Origin: an uncultured Pelagibacteraceae bacterium
GTDB lineage: Bacteria; Pseudomonadota; Alphaproteobacteria; Pelagibacterales; Pelagibacteraceae
Reading direction: 5' to 3'
Assembly (NCBI GenBank): GCA_902582765.1
Contig: CACHTK010000009.1
Coordinates: 1-36,313 of the forward strand
DNA length: 36,313 nt
How positions within the stretch are numbered: position 1 is the first letter of the stretch; every line of letters starts with the position of its first letter. Below the pieces are notes generated by a model, which worked only from the letters and a program-made list of their open reading frames with translations, searched no databases and had not been told where the DNA came from. The translations under genes and the position numbers were made by a program. Below, one piece after another: positions 25,107-33,896 of this stretch.

Positions 25107-25994
25107 ATGAAATATTGCATTATTTACAACAAAAACGCTTCCTCTGGCAGAAAATCTAAATTTATAAAAAAAATTTCTGATGAACTTTCTAAGTATAACG
25201 ATGTTTCTTTTTTTGAAACTGAGAGCGTGGATAAAGCAGAGGCAGTATTTAAAAATATTTCTAAGTTAAATATAGATAGACTTGTAGTTGCTGGAGGCGA
25301 TGGTTCAGTATCATTTGCAATAAACAAACTTATTAAAAATAATTTTGTTCCAAAAAAAGATTTTGCTATTGGTTATATACCAGCTGGAACTGCTAATTTA
25401 CTTCAAGCTGAACTAAATATGAGTAAAAAAATAAGTAAAATTGTTCAAATTTTACAATCAAACAATTTAAAACAAACTAATTTAGTAAAAATCAATAATG
25501 ATTATTTTATTTTAATGGCAGGTATAGGTTGGGATGCAACGATAGTCCATTCAATTAATAGTTCTCTAAAAAAACTGTTAGGTAAAATTATTTTTGGATA
25601 TAAAGGATTGCAAAAATTTTTGTTAATGAAAAATCAAAAATTAAAAGTTAACATAGATGGTCAAAATCATATAGCTGACTGGGTGTTATGTTCTAATACC
25701 AATTATTATGCGGGTCACTACAAAATTAATAAAACAAATATATTTGATAACAAAATTATTACTTATGTATTCAAAGACCTTACAAGAATAAAAATACTTT
25801 ATTATATTTATTTGATTATTTTTTTTGGAGATTTATCGAAGTCTACGAGTGTTATAACATCTTATTCCAGTGAGCTAAAAATTGATGGACAAGGGAAAAA
25901 AATTCCAATTCAAATTGATGGTGATAAATATCAATATTGTGATAACGTAGAATTAAGGAAATCAGGAAAATATTTTAACATATTAACAGCATAA
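25107..25994 (+). CDS. Diacylglycerol kinase-family lipid kinase
   Basis: A 295-residue protein of the DagK/YegS-type lipid kinase family, with the nucleotide-binding motif VVAGGDGSVSFAINKL (GGDG at 63-66), IPAGTANLLQ and AGIGWDATIV. It would phosphorylate diacylglycerol or a similar lipid. I start at 25107 (MKYCIIYNKNASSGR), where family homology begins; an in-frame start at 25068 adds 13 residues. It is divergent from plcP-agt across 86 bases. Standing opposite enzymes that make and use diacylglycerol, it may return diacylglycerol to phosphatidate when phosphate comes back. Substrate unproven. Confidence 0.82.
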   Translation: MKYCIIYNKNASSGRKSKFIKKISDELSKYNDVSFFETESVDKAEAVFKNISKLNIDRLVVAGGDGSVSFAINKLIKNNFVPKKDFAIGYIPAGTANLLQAELNMSKKISKIVQILQSNNLKQTNLVKINNDYFILMAGIGWDATIVHSINSSLKKLLGKIIFGYKGLQKFLLMKNQKLKVNIDGQNHIADWVLCSNTNYYAGHYKINKTNIFDNKIITYVFKDLTRIKILYYIYLIIFFGDLSKSTSVITSYSSELKIDGQGKKIPIQIDGDKYQYCDNVELRKSGKYFNILTA

Positions 25995-26082
25995 CTTTTA
26001 AATAAAAGAATTTATCAAAAAATCATTTTACTAAGATATTTAATTTAAATATAATTATTATAAAATTACACAGGAGGTCATT

Positions 26083-26292
26083 ATGAGTAAAAAGTTAAAG
26101 AAAAATGAAAAAAGAAAAAAAAAGGTTATCAAGTTAATAGAAAAACTTAAAAATAAGATCAATTTAAAAGAAAAAAAATTATCTAAAATTAATATTAAAA
26201 TTGCAAGTATTGAAAAAAGAGTTGCTGAAAAAAAAAACAAAAAACTAGCTAAAAAGAAGACTATCGAGAGTTCCGCATCTGTAAATAATTAA
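26083..26292 (+). CDS. Small lysine-rich coiled-coil protein
   Basis: A 69-residue protein with 25 lysines, alternating basic and hydrophobic residues over about 1-58 (helical/coiled-coil pattern), and a short ESSASVNN tail without lysine. I do not recognise a family. It has one of the best ribosome-binding sites in the window (AGGAGG at 26072-26077, 5 bases from the ATG) and is followed by a perfect 13-bp hairpin, so it looks like a real, well-expressed unit. Its basic character would suit nucleic-acid or ribosome binding, which is conjecture. Confidence 0.65.
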   Translation: MSKKLKKNEKRKKKVIKLIEKLKNKINLKEKKLSKINIKIASIEKRVAEKKNKKLAKKKTIESSASVNN

Positions 26293-26304
26293 TTTCTAAA
26301 TCTT

Positions 26305-26337
26305 CTTTCCCCTTTTTGTAATTAAAAAAGGGGAAAG
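26305..26337 (+). terminator. Perfect hairpin after the lysine-rich gene
   Basis: CTTTCCCCTTTTT (26305-26317) pairs perfectly with AAAAAGGGGAAAG (26325-26337) around a 7-base loop. No U-run follows, so it may stabilise the mRNA end rather than act as a classic intrinsic terminator. Confidence 0.5.
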
Positions 26338-26343
26338 TAGTTA

Positions 26344-26425
26344 ATCAACAAAATTTTAAAATTAAGGGGAAATAAAGATGTTTTATAATTTAAAATTTTA
26401 TTAGAATTTTATAATTAATGTTGAT
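26344..26425. other. Long imperfect palindrome with an 8-codon ORF
   Basis: In the 165-base spacer before manC, ATCAACA (26344-26350) can pair with TGTTGAT (26419-26425). Inside it an AAAATTTTAAAATTA stretch faces TAATTTAAAATTTTA. Between the arms AAGGGGA (26364-26370) precedes an ATG at 26378 that opens an 8-codon frame ending at 26404. It could be a small RNA or leader, or merely AT-rich sequence. Confidence 0.3.
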
Positions 26426-26457
26426 GACAAAAATATTTATAGATTATTACAATTTAA

Positions 26458-27666
26458 TTAAAGTTTATTTGCTCTACCATAAATGTCTTGATATCTAACA
26501 ATATCAGTCTCTTTTAGAATTGAACCAACTTGAGCTTCCATAATTTTTACAGGTTTTTTTCCAGGATTTTGTATTCTATGAATTGCTCCTAATGGAATAA
26601 ATATATGCTCATCAGGTTTTTTATTAATAATATTTTTATTTAAAGTTATTCTTGGATTACCTTTTGTAACTAACCAATGTTCTGCTCTGTGATGATGTTT
26701 TTGAAGACTTAATATACCTTTAGGTTTAACTGATAATTCTTTAATTAAAAACTCTTTTCCTTCAAATAAATTTAAATAACTCCCCCATGGTCTATAAAAA
26801 ACATTCTTTTTCTTAAAGTGTTTTTTTTTATTTTTATCATATATCTTAAGTATCTCTTTCCAACTGCCAAGATCAGACCAAGGTATATCTAATTTAATAG
26901 CATTAATTTTGTTTGTTTTCTCAAGTATTGCATAATCAAAAGATTTCTCGATTGATTGTTCAAAAGCTCTTTTATTTAAATAGTAAGTATTATTTTTATA
27001 TTTGCCTTTTTTAAGTGCCTCAACACAACTTTTATAAGTTTTATTTTGATATTTTTTAAAGTTATTGATTATTGAGTCTTTTCTTAAATAAAACATACCC
27101 GAATTCCAGTAACCTTTTTTCTTAATTACTTCTTTTGCTTTTGATAATTTTGGTTTTTCAATAAATTTTGTAACTTTATTTATAGATTTAATTTTTTTAG
27201 TTAAAAAATATCCATATTCACTTGATGGGCTTGTAGGTTTTATTCCAAAAATAAATAGATTTTGATTATCTAAATTTGATTTATTTTTTAATAAAGATTT
27301 ATTTAAAATATTTGACTTTTCAATTAAATGATCTGCTGCAAAAACCATTAATGGTTGATCTAATGGAATGTCTTTTATTAATGCAGATGCTAGTATTGCT
27401 GGTGCAGTATTTTTTTTAGCTGGTTCTAGAACTATTTTAAACTTTTTTATTTTACTTTTTTTTAAAGCTAATTTGACTTCCTTTAAGTATTTGAGGTTTG
27501 TGCTGATTATAGGAAAATCAAAAATTGGTTTATTTACTCTTTCTAAAGTTTTTTGAATTAAACTCCATCCGCCAAAATCAATAAATTGTTTTGCTTGATG
27601 TTTTTTTTTATCTGGCCAAAGTCTTGTTCCTGCGCCACCACAAAGTATTACAGGTCTAATTTTCAT
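26458..27666 (-). CDS. manC: Mannose-1-phosphate guanylyltransferase / mannose-6-phosphate isomerase, compact form
   Basis: A 402-residue bifunctional-type enzyme for GDP-mannose. The N-terminal nucleotidyltransferase has LCGGAGTRLWP (8-18), FAADHLIE and WNSGMFYLRKDS. The C-terminal type II isomerase cupin has YRPWGSY, LQKHHHRAEHW and IPLGAIHRIQNPG. Usual relatives are ~470-480 residues. Here WSDLGSWKE is followed after only about 20 residues by FYRPWGSY, so the ~70-residue linker region normally between the domains is missing. It shares one base with the ilvD stop. It probably serves surface polysaccharide or sugar-nucleotide supply. Confidence 0.88.
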   Translation of the reverse strand: MKIRPVILCGGAGTRLWPDKKKHQAKQFIDFGGWSLIQKTLERVNKPIFDFPIISTNLKYLKEVKLALKKSKIKKFKIVLEPAKKNTAPAILASALIKDIPLDQPLMVFAADHLIEKSNILNKSLLKNKSNLDNQNLFIFGIKPTSPSSEYGYFLTKKIKSINKVTKFIEKPKLSKAKEVIKKKGYWNSGMFYLRKDSIINNFKKYQNKTYKSCVEALKKGKYKNNTYYLNKRAFEQSIEKSFDYAILEKTNKINAIKLDIPWSDLGSWKEILKIYDKNKKKHFKKKNVFYRPWGSYLNLFEGKEFLIKELSVKPKGILSLQKHHHRAEHWLVTKGNPRITLNKNIINKKPDEHIFIPLGAIHRIQNPGKKPVKIMEAQVGSILKETDIVRYQDIYGRANKL

Positions 27667-29384
27667 TAAATATCAGCGTACGTTCTAACCTCGTTTTTAC
27701 CACCTGGATGAGTTGGTGCACCTTTATAAGCTGGTCCTACTGTTTGTGCATATTTCCATAATGTACCATTACCAAAATTCACTTTTCTCGGTTTCCATTT
27801 TTTACGTCTTGCACTTAGTTCCTTCTTTGTAAGTCTTACGTTAATTGTGCCCTTTTCTGCGTCTATATCGATGATATCCCCATTCCTTAAAAGGGCTATA
27901 GGACCGCCTACGGAGGCCTCAGGGCCCACATGACCGATACAAAAGCCTCTGGTAGCCCCAGAGAACCTACCGTCTGTAATGAGGGCTACTTTCTCCCCTT
28001 TTCCTTGACCGTAGATTGCTGCAGTTGTTTGAAGCATTTCTCTCATTCCAGGACCTCCTATGGGCCCTTCATATCTAATTATAATGATGTCTCCATCTTT
28101 GTATTTTCTGTTTATTACCGCTTTATACGCAGACTCTTCATTATCAAAACATCTAGCTCTTCCTGTAAATTGTAATTTTTTCAAACCTGCTATTTTTACA
28201 ATTCCACCCTCTGGAGCTAAATTACCTTTTAATCCAACTACTCCTCCTGTTGGTGAAATTGGATTTTGATAAGATCTCATTACTTTTTGATTTTCTCTAA
28301 ATTTTACATTTTTTAAATTTTCTCTCATGGTTTTGCCTGTAACCGTCATACAATCACCATGAATGTAACCACCATCCATTAGAGTTTTTAATAACATTGG
28401 AACTCCTCCTGCTTCCCACATATCTTTTGCAACATATTTTCCACCTGGTTTTAAATCTGCAAGATAAGGAGTTTTCTTAAATATTTTTGCAACATCCATT
28501 AAATCAAATTTAATTCCAATTTCATTTGCGATAGCTGGTAAGTGTAAACCTGCATTTGTTGATCCACCTGTTGCTGCAACGATTGTTGCTGCATTTTCAA
28601 GAGCTTTTCTTGTTACTATGTCTCTAGGTCTAATATTTTTTGCTAATAAATTCATTACAGCTTTACCGCTGTCTATTGCATATTTATTTCTTTCTAAATA
28701 TGGTGCTGGCGTTCCTGCTGAGAATGGTAAAGCTAGTCCTATTGCTTCAGAGACACATGCCATTGTATTTGCAGTAAATTGTCCACCACAAGCACCTGCG
28801 CTTGGACATGCTTTTAATTCTAATTTTCTTAATGCATGAGCTGTCATTTTTTTTGATGTATATTTTCCAACACCTTCAAATACATCTACAACAGTTACAT
28901 CTTTTCCATTAAATCTTCCAGGTAGAATTGATCCACCATATATAAATACACTTGGAATATTTAAACGAACCATCGACATCATTAAACCTGGTAATGATTT
29001 ATCACAGCCCGCTAATCCAACTAATGCATCATAACAATGTCCTCTAACCGTAAGTTCAGTTGAGTCTGCAATTACATCTCTTGAAATCAAAGATGATTTC
29101 ATTCCTTCATGACCCATCGCAATACCATCAGTTACTGTAATGGTACAAAACTCTCTTGGAGTTCCACCTGAAGCTTTAACTCCTTTTTTAACTGATTGAG
29201 CTTGTTTCATTAAATTTATGTTACATGGAGCTGCTTCATTCCATGTTGAAACAACACCAACAAATGGTTTTGCTACATCTTTTTCTGTTAAATCCATTGC
29301 GTAATAAAATGATCTTTGAGGGGCTTTATCTGCACCTATTGTTGTGTGTCTACTTGGTAATTTTTTCTTATTAAATTTTTTCAT
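27666..29384 (-). CDS. ilvD: Dihydroxy-acid dehydratase
   Basis: A 572-residue IlvD of full length, catalysing the dehydration step of valine, isoleucine and pantothenate synthesis. The iron-sulphur ligand motifs are [18 protein letters not shown] and [31 protein letters not shown] is near the C-terminus. The start overlaps the valS stop by one base and the end overlaps manC by one base. Confidence 0.96.
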   Translation of the reverse strand: MKKFNKKKLPSRHTTIGADKAPQRSFYYAMDLTEKDVAKPFVGVVSTWNEAAPCNINLMKQAQSVKKGVKASGGTPREFCTITVTDGIAMGHEGMKSSLISRDVIADSTELTVRGHCYDALVGLAGCDKSLPGLMMSMVRLNIPSVFIYGGSILPGRFNGKDVTVVDVFEGVGKYTSKKMTAHALRKLELKACPSAGACGGQFTANTMACVSEAIGLALPFSAGTPAPYLERNKYAIDSGKAVMNLLAKNIRPRDIVTRKALENAATIVAATGGSTNAGLHLPAIANEIGIKFDLMDVAKIFKKTPYLADLKPGGKYVAKDMWEAGGVPMLLKTLMDGGYIHGDCMTVTGKTMRENLKNVKFRENQKVMRSYQNPISPTGGVVGLKGNLAPEGGIVKIAGLKKLQFTGRARCFDNEESAYKAVINRKYKDGDIIIIRYEGPIGGPGMREMLQTTAAIYGQGKGEKVALITDGRFSGATRGFCIGHVGPEASVGGPIALLRNGDIIDIDAEKGTINVRLTKKELSARRKKWKPRKVNFGNGTLWKYAQTVGPAYKGAPTHPGGKNEVRTYADI

Positions 29385-30721
29385 TATAAACCTTTTAGAG
29401 TTAATTCTATTTTTTTAACATCTTTTTTTAGATTAGCAAAGTTGCTTTTCTCCTGCTCTACTATATTTTGTGGTGCACGATCCACAAAGGATTTTTTTGA
29501 TAACCTAACATCAATTTTTTTCATCTCTTCACTAATTTTTTTAATTTTCTTCTCTAGTGTTGATTTGATCATATTTAAATCAACATCTTCATCAAAATAT
29601 AATTTAAATAGCTCACCATTGATAACGATGCTTGCTGATGATTTTTTTAAATCATTATCATGAAAGCTTTTAATTCTTCCATTTTTTTTTAAAATATTTT
29701 CATTAGCTGATAAAAAGTTTTTATATTCTTTATTGGTGTTTTCTGTTGAAATTTCAATAAATGATCCAGGGCTAATGTTTAATTCATTTTTAAATGATCT
29801 AATAGATGTAATAAAATTAATGATATTATTAATTTCATCATAAGATTTTTTTTCATGATAATCATTTTCCAACCAATTGGCATGCATTAAAAATTCACCT
29901 CCATTTTTATCTAACTTGTTATTCAACCAAATCTCCTCTGTAACAAATGGGATGAAAGGATGTAGTATTATCAAAATTTCCTTAAAAACATATGCTGATG
30001 TTTGTCTTAACTCCTTAATATCTTCCTCATTTTTAGAATTAAATACAGTTTTAGATAACTCTAAATACCAGTCACAAAAGGAATGCCATACAAACTGATA
30101 AATATTCTTTGCGGCTTCATCAAATCTATAGTTTTTTAAACTGTTTTCAGTCTCGTTTTTGACTTTTACAAGTTCAGATAATATCCACTTATTGATTGTT
30201 AATTTAAGATTTTCAGGTTTTTTAATGTCACTAAAATCACATTCATTTTGTCTTAAAAAATTGTTAGCGTTCCATATTTTATTTAAAAAATTTCTATAAC
30301 CTTTAACCCTGTCTTCAGACAATTTTACATCACGACCAGGTGATGCCATTGATAATAGAGTAAATCTTAAAGCATCAGCACTATACTTTTCAATAAGTTC
30401 TAAAGGATCAATTACATTACCCTTTGATTTAGACATTTTTTGACCCTTTTCATCTCTAACTAAAGCGTGAACGTATATTTTTTTAAAAGGTTCTTCTTTT
30501 AAAAACTCCGTTCCCATCATAATCATTCTAGCAACCCAGAAAAATATAATATCAAAACCAGTAACAAGAACACTTGTTGGATAAAATTTTTCAACTTCTG
30601 GAGTTTTTTTAGGCCAACCTAAAGTCGCAAATGGCCAAAGACCTGAAGAAAACCAAGTATCCAAAACATCTTCATCTCTTTTTAATTCCACTTCTTTTGA
30701 ATAGAATTCTTTTGCCTTTTT
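29384..30721 (-). pseudogene. valS: Valyl-tRNA synthetase, C-terminal part only
   Basis: About 445 codons matching the second half of ValS: DEDVLDTWFSSGLWPF, VTGFDIIFFWVARM, the KMSKS motif (GQKMSKSKGNVIDP), the anticodon-binding domain (FCDWYLELSK) and the C-terminal coiled coil. ValS is usually ~850 residues or more, so the N-terminal half with the HIGH motif and editing domain is absent. Homology-like sequence continues upstream of the apparent GTG at 30691 (KKAKEFYSKE) and then meets an in-frame TAA at 30722-30724, where the sequence turns into trkH on the opposite strand. ValS is essential, so either another copy exists or this junction is an assembly artefact. Confidence 0.88.
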
Positions 30722-31390
30722 TTATTTTATAACCTTATTTCCTATAATAAGAAAAAACTTTATTTTTTAAGTGAGGATTTTAATCTTTTAATTTATTTGT
30801 TAATAATAATTTCCTTTTCTTTTGTCTTTTTAAATTCAAGTAATAATTTCCCATCAATTTTACTTGCAATAACAAGTAGTGTTTCAAATATTGGTGTTTC
30901 CTTTTACGATACGCCTAAAAACTTAATATTTATATTTTTTATAATGGTTGTGATAGGAGGTTCCTTTTTTTCAACAAGTTCAGGCATAAGGTTTATAAAA
31001 ATCTTAAGTTTATTAAAATTTTCTTTAAATAATCTTCTATCACATACAAGACCAAATCAAATCTATTCAAATAAAGTTATATTGATTAATGAGACCACAG
31101 ATAAATCAGATATTAATAAATATTTTTTTTCGATAATTATATTCATTATTTCATTTTCTTTATTAACACTTCTTTTAACTCTATCAGATGTCCAATTTGA
31201 AAATTCGATTAAGCTTTCAATATTGACAATTATGAATACAGTAAACTCCAGCATGTTTGGACTTTCAGCTTTTGACTTTTATAATCTTTCTTTTTTAACA
31301 AAGATTTATTTAATAATTTTCATGATAATAGGTCGAGTAGAGCTATTAACAATACTAATATTATTTAAAAAATTCCTTTTCAAAAATTAA
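30722..31390 (+). pseudogene. trkH: Potassium uptake protein TrkH, C-terminal part only
   Basis: About 222 codons of a membrane protein with the TrkH/KtrB C-terminal signature GGSFFSTSSGIRFIKIL (a K+ selectivity/pore repeat), a later MNTVNSSMFGLS repeat and the closing MIIGRVELLTILILF. Full TrkH is ~480 residues; the first half is missing. The open frame continues upstream without a stop into the valS junction near 30720 (LFYNLISYNKKKLYFLSEDF), so the true start is not here; the TTG at 30797 is only an apparent one. Confidence 0.82.
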
Positions 31391-31415
31391 ATTAGTATTA
31401 TAAAGTTATTTTTTT

Positions 31416-31492
31416 GCGCCCTTAGCTCAGCTGGATAGAGCATCGGTTTTCTAAACCGAGGGTCGGAGGTTCGAATCCTCCAGGGCGCGCCA
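31416..31492 (+). tRNA. tRNA-Arg (UCU)
   Basis: A complete cloverleaf: acceptor GCGCCCT (31416-31422) with AGGGCGC (31482-31488), D-arm GCTCAGCTGGATAGAGC, anticodon stem TCGGT/ACCGA with anticodon TCT (31450-31452), T-arm GGAGG-TTCGAAT-CCTCC, discriminator G and an encoded CCA (31490-31492). TCT reads AGA, a favoured arginine codon in AT-rich genomes. Confidence 0.96.
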
Positions 31493-31627
31493 ATATTCTC
31501 TAATTACTCAACATACCCAATGTTAATTTATCATTGATGGTTGTATTAGTTTCTGTTTTACTTATGAATTCAAAAAATTACTTTTTTGAATAATTTGAAA
31601 ACAATTAAATATGATAGAGGAATAAAA

Positions 31628-32680
31628 ATGTTTAAATACTCAAAAAAATTATTTGCTTTTTTTGCTGTACTTTCTATGATTTTTGTTGTCGCTTGCGACC
31701 AACAAGCTGGAAAACAGTCAAAAGGTAAATCAAAAACTCTTGAGAACACTAAAAAAAGAGGTTTCGTAAGATGTGGTGTTTCTCAGGGCCTACCTGGCTT
31801 TTCTAATGCAGATGCATCTGGAAACTGGACTGGTATTGACGTAGATGTATGTAGAGCAGTAGCAGCCGCTACATTAGGAGATGCTTCTAAAGTTAAGTTC
31901 ACTCCCCTAAGTGCAAAAGAAAGATTTACTGCGCTCACTTCAGGTGAAATTGACATTCTAGCAAGAAACACAACTTGGACACTATCAAGAGACGCTGATA
32001 TTGGTTTAACATTTGTTGGTGTAAATTTTTACGATGGACAAGGTTTCATGGTAAGAAAAGGTTCAGGTATAGCTTCTACAAGTGAATTTAATAATGGAAC
32101 TTCAGTTTGTACAAACTTAGGAACTACAACTGAGCTTAACATGAGGGACTTCTTTGACTCTAGAGGAATTTCATACGAGCCAGTAGTTTTTGAAAAAGCT
32201 GACGAAGTTGTAGCTGCTTATGATGCAGGAAGATGTGATACATACACAACAGATAAATCTGGTTTAGCTGCACAAAGAACTAAATTATCAGCTCCAGATG
32301 ATCACGTAGTATTACCTGAAACTATTTCAAAAGAACCACTTGGACCAGTTGTACGTCAAGGTGATTCTATTTGGGAAGATATAGTAAGATGGTCTTTAAA
32401 TACTATGATTGAAGCTGAAGAATATGGTGTTGATTCAACAAATGCTGACATGATGAAAACTTCAAACAATCCAGCAATCAAAAGATTAGTTGGTGCTGAA
32501 GGTGAATTAGGTGCAGCTTTTGGTTTAGATAACGACTGGAACTATAGAATTATAACACAAGTTGGTAACTACGGTGAAAGCTACAAGAGAAACATAGCAG
32601 ATACTGGAATTCTACCTGATAGAGGTCCAAATGAATTATGGACTAAAGGTGGAATACTATACGTACCACCAGCAAGATAA
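31628..32680 (+). CDS. aapJ: Amino-acid ABC transporter binding protein (AapJ/BztA-like)
   Basis: A 350-residue family-3 solute-binding protein. The start at 31628 is chosen for the AGAGG ~8 bases upstream and because it opens the signal sequence MFKYSKKLFAFFAVLSMIFV; an in-frame ATG at 31586 would add 14 unlikely residues. VVAC-DQQ resembles a lipobox, so the protein may be a lipoprotein. The mature part has RGFVRCGVSQGLPGFS, WTGIDVDVCRAVAAA and EIDILARNTTWTLSRD, typical of AapJ/BztA general L-amino-acid binding proteins. A terminator follows before aapQ. Confidence 0.92.
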   Translation: MFKYSKKLFAFFAVLSMIFVVACDQQAGKQSKGKSKTLENTKKRGFVRCGVSQGLPGFSNADASGNWTGIDVDVCRAVAAATLGDASKVKFTPLSAKERFTALTSGEIDILARNTTWTLSRDADIGLTFVGVNFYDGQGFMVRKGSGIASTSEFNNGTSVCTNLGTTTELNMRDFFDSRGISYEPVVFEKADEVVAAYDAGRCDTYTTDKSGLAAQRTKLSAPDDHVVLPETISKEPLGPVVRQGDSIWEDIVRWSLNTMIEAEEYGVDSTNADMMKTSNNPAIKRLVGAEGELGAAFGLDNDWNYRIITQVGNYGESYKRNIADTGILPDRGPNELWTKGGILYVPPAR

Positions 32681-32698
32681 TTTTATTTCAAATTAATT

Positions 32699-32730
32699 AA
32701 AAAGGGCTAGAAATATCTAGCCCTTTTTTT
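32699..32730 (+). terminator. Intrinsic terminator/attenuator between aapJ and aapQ
   Basis: AAAAAGGGCTAGA pairs with TCTAGCCCTTTTT around a 4-base loop (32712-32715), followed by a run of T. It lies 18 bases after the aapJ stop and would hold permease expression below that of the binding protein. Confidence 0.88.
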
Positions 32731-32744
32731 TATTATAGTTTCCG

Positions 32745-33896
32745 ATGAACAACATTATAAAAAGATATATACCTCAAATTTTAGCAATACTATTTGTTGT
32801 TCTTATTTTTGGGTTTTTGACTCTCAATGCTCAGACCAATATGGATAATAGAGGTATTGATTTTGGTTTTGGATTTTTATCACAAGAATCTTCATTTGAT
32901 GTTCAGTTTTCTTTAATTGAGTATAGTGGATCAGACTCCTATGCTCGTGCTTTTCTAGTTGGACTTTTAAACACTTTGTTAGTTTCTTTTATAAGTATAA
33001 TTATTTGTACAATATTAGGTGTTATAATTGGTGTAGCAAGATTATCATCTAATTACCTAATTAAAAATTCAGCCGCATGGTACGTCGAGTTTTTCAGAAA
33101 TATTCCATTACTGCTACAAATCTTTTTTTGGTATTACGCAGCTCTTAGAGCTTTACCTATGCCAGAGAAAGCTGATGCATGGTTTGGGGTAACATATATG
33201 ACTGTAAAAGGTTATTACATACCAGCTATGGTATGGGAAAATTTGAATGTATTTTTATATTGTGGACTTGCAGCAATAATAGCAATTATTGTATTAAGAA
33301 ATTACGCAAATAATTTAAGAGATACACAAGGTAAACAAATTCCTGTGCTACTTTACTCTGTAGGTCTATTAATTGTATTGCCTCTTTTATCATTCTTATT
33401 TGGTGGAGTTTCCTTAGAATTTGAAATACCTGAGCTCAAAAAATTATCAAAAATCTCTTATATTTACGAAGGTGGAATAAGTTTACCACCTGAATTAATA
33501 GCATTAGTTCTTGCACTATCTTTATACACTTCTACTTTTGTAGCAGAGTGCGTTAGAGCTGGTATTGAGGGAGTTAGCAAAGGCCAAAAAGAGGCTGCAG
33601 CATCTGTAGGTTTGACACCTAATCAAGTTTTAAAATTAGTTATTATGCCTCAAGCTTTAAGAATTATAATTCCACCAACAACAAACCAATATTTAAATTT
33701 AACTAAAAATTCATCTTTGGCAGCTGCTATTGCATATCCAGATTTAGTACTTGTATTTGCAGGAACTGCTTTGATGCAGACAGGTAAGGCAATAGAAATT
33801 GTTTCAATAACAATGTTAACATATTTAACTATTAGTCTAACTATTGCAGCAATAATGAATTGGTATAACAAAAAAATAGAAATTAAAGAAAAGTAA
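32745..33896 (+). CDS. aapQ: Amino-acid ABC transporter permease AapQ
   Basis: A 383-residue His/Glu-type permease with a long insert between membrane segments, normal for AapQ/BztB. It has VEFFRNIPLLLQIFFWYYA and the coupling loop GQKEAAASVGLTPNQVLKLV. It starts 14 bases after the aapJ terminator and ends overlapping the aapM start by one base. It forms the channel with AapM. Confidence 0.92.
   Translation: MNNIIKRYIPQILAILFVVLIFGFLTLNAQTNMDNRGIDFGFGFLSQESSFDVQFSLIEYSGSDSYARAFLVGLLNTLLVSFISIIICTILGVIIGVARLSSNYLIKNSAAWYVEFFRNIPLLLQIFFWYYAALRALPMPEKADAWFGVTYMTVKGYYIPAMVWENLNVFLYCGLAAIIAIIVLRNYANNLRDTQGKQIPVLLYSVGLLIVLPLLSFLFGGVSLEFEIPELKKLSKISYIYEGGISLPPELIALVLALSLYTSTFVAECVRAGIEGVSKGQKEAAASVGLTPNQVLKLVIMPQALRIIIPPTTNQYLNLTKNSSLAAAIAYPDLVLVFAGTALMQTGKAIEIVSITMLTYLTISLTIAAIMNWYNKKIEIKEK

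Noticed and set aside
30689..30691. GTG at 30691 as a genuine valS start
   Set aside because: ValS-like residues continue upstream of it to 30721, so it is an internal codon of a truncated gene.
31568..31591. ATTCAAAAAA / TTTTTTGAAT hairpin in the aapJ leader
   Set aside because: Almost entirely A-T pairs in an AT-rich genome; no further sign of a regulatory element.
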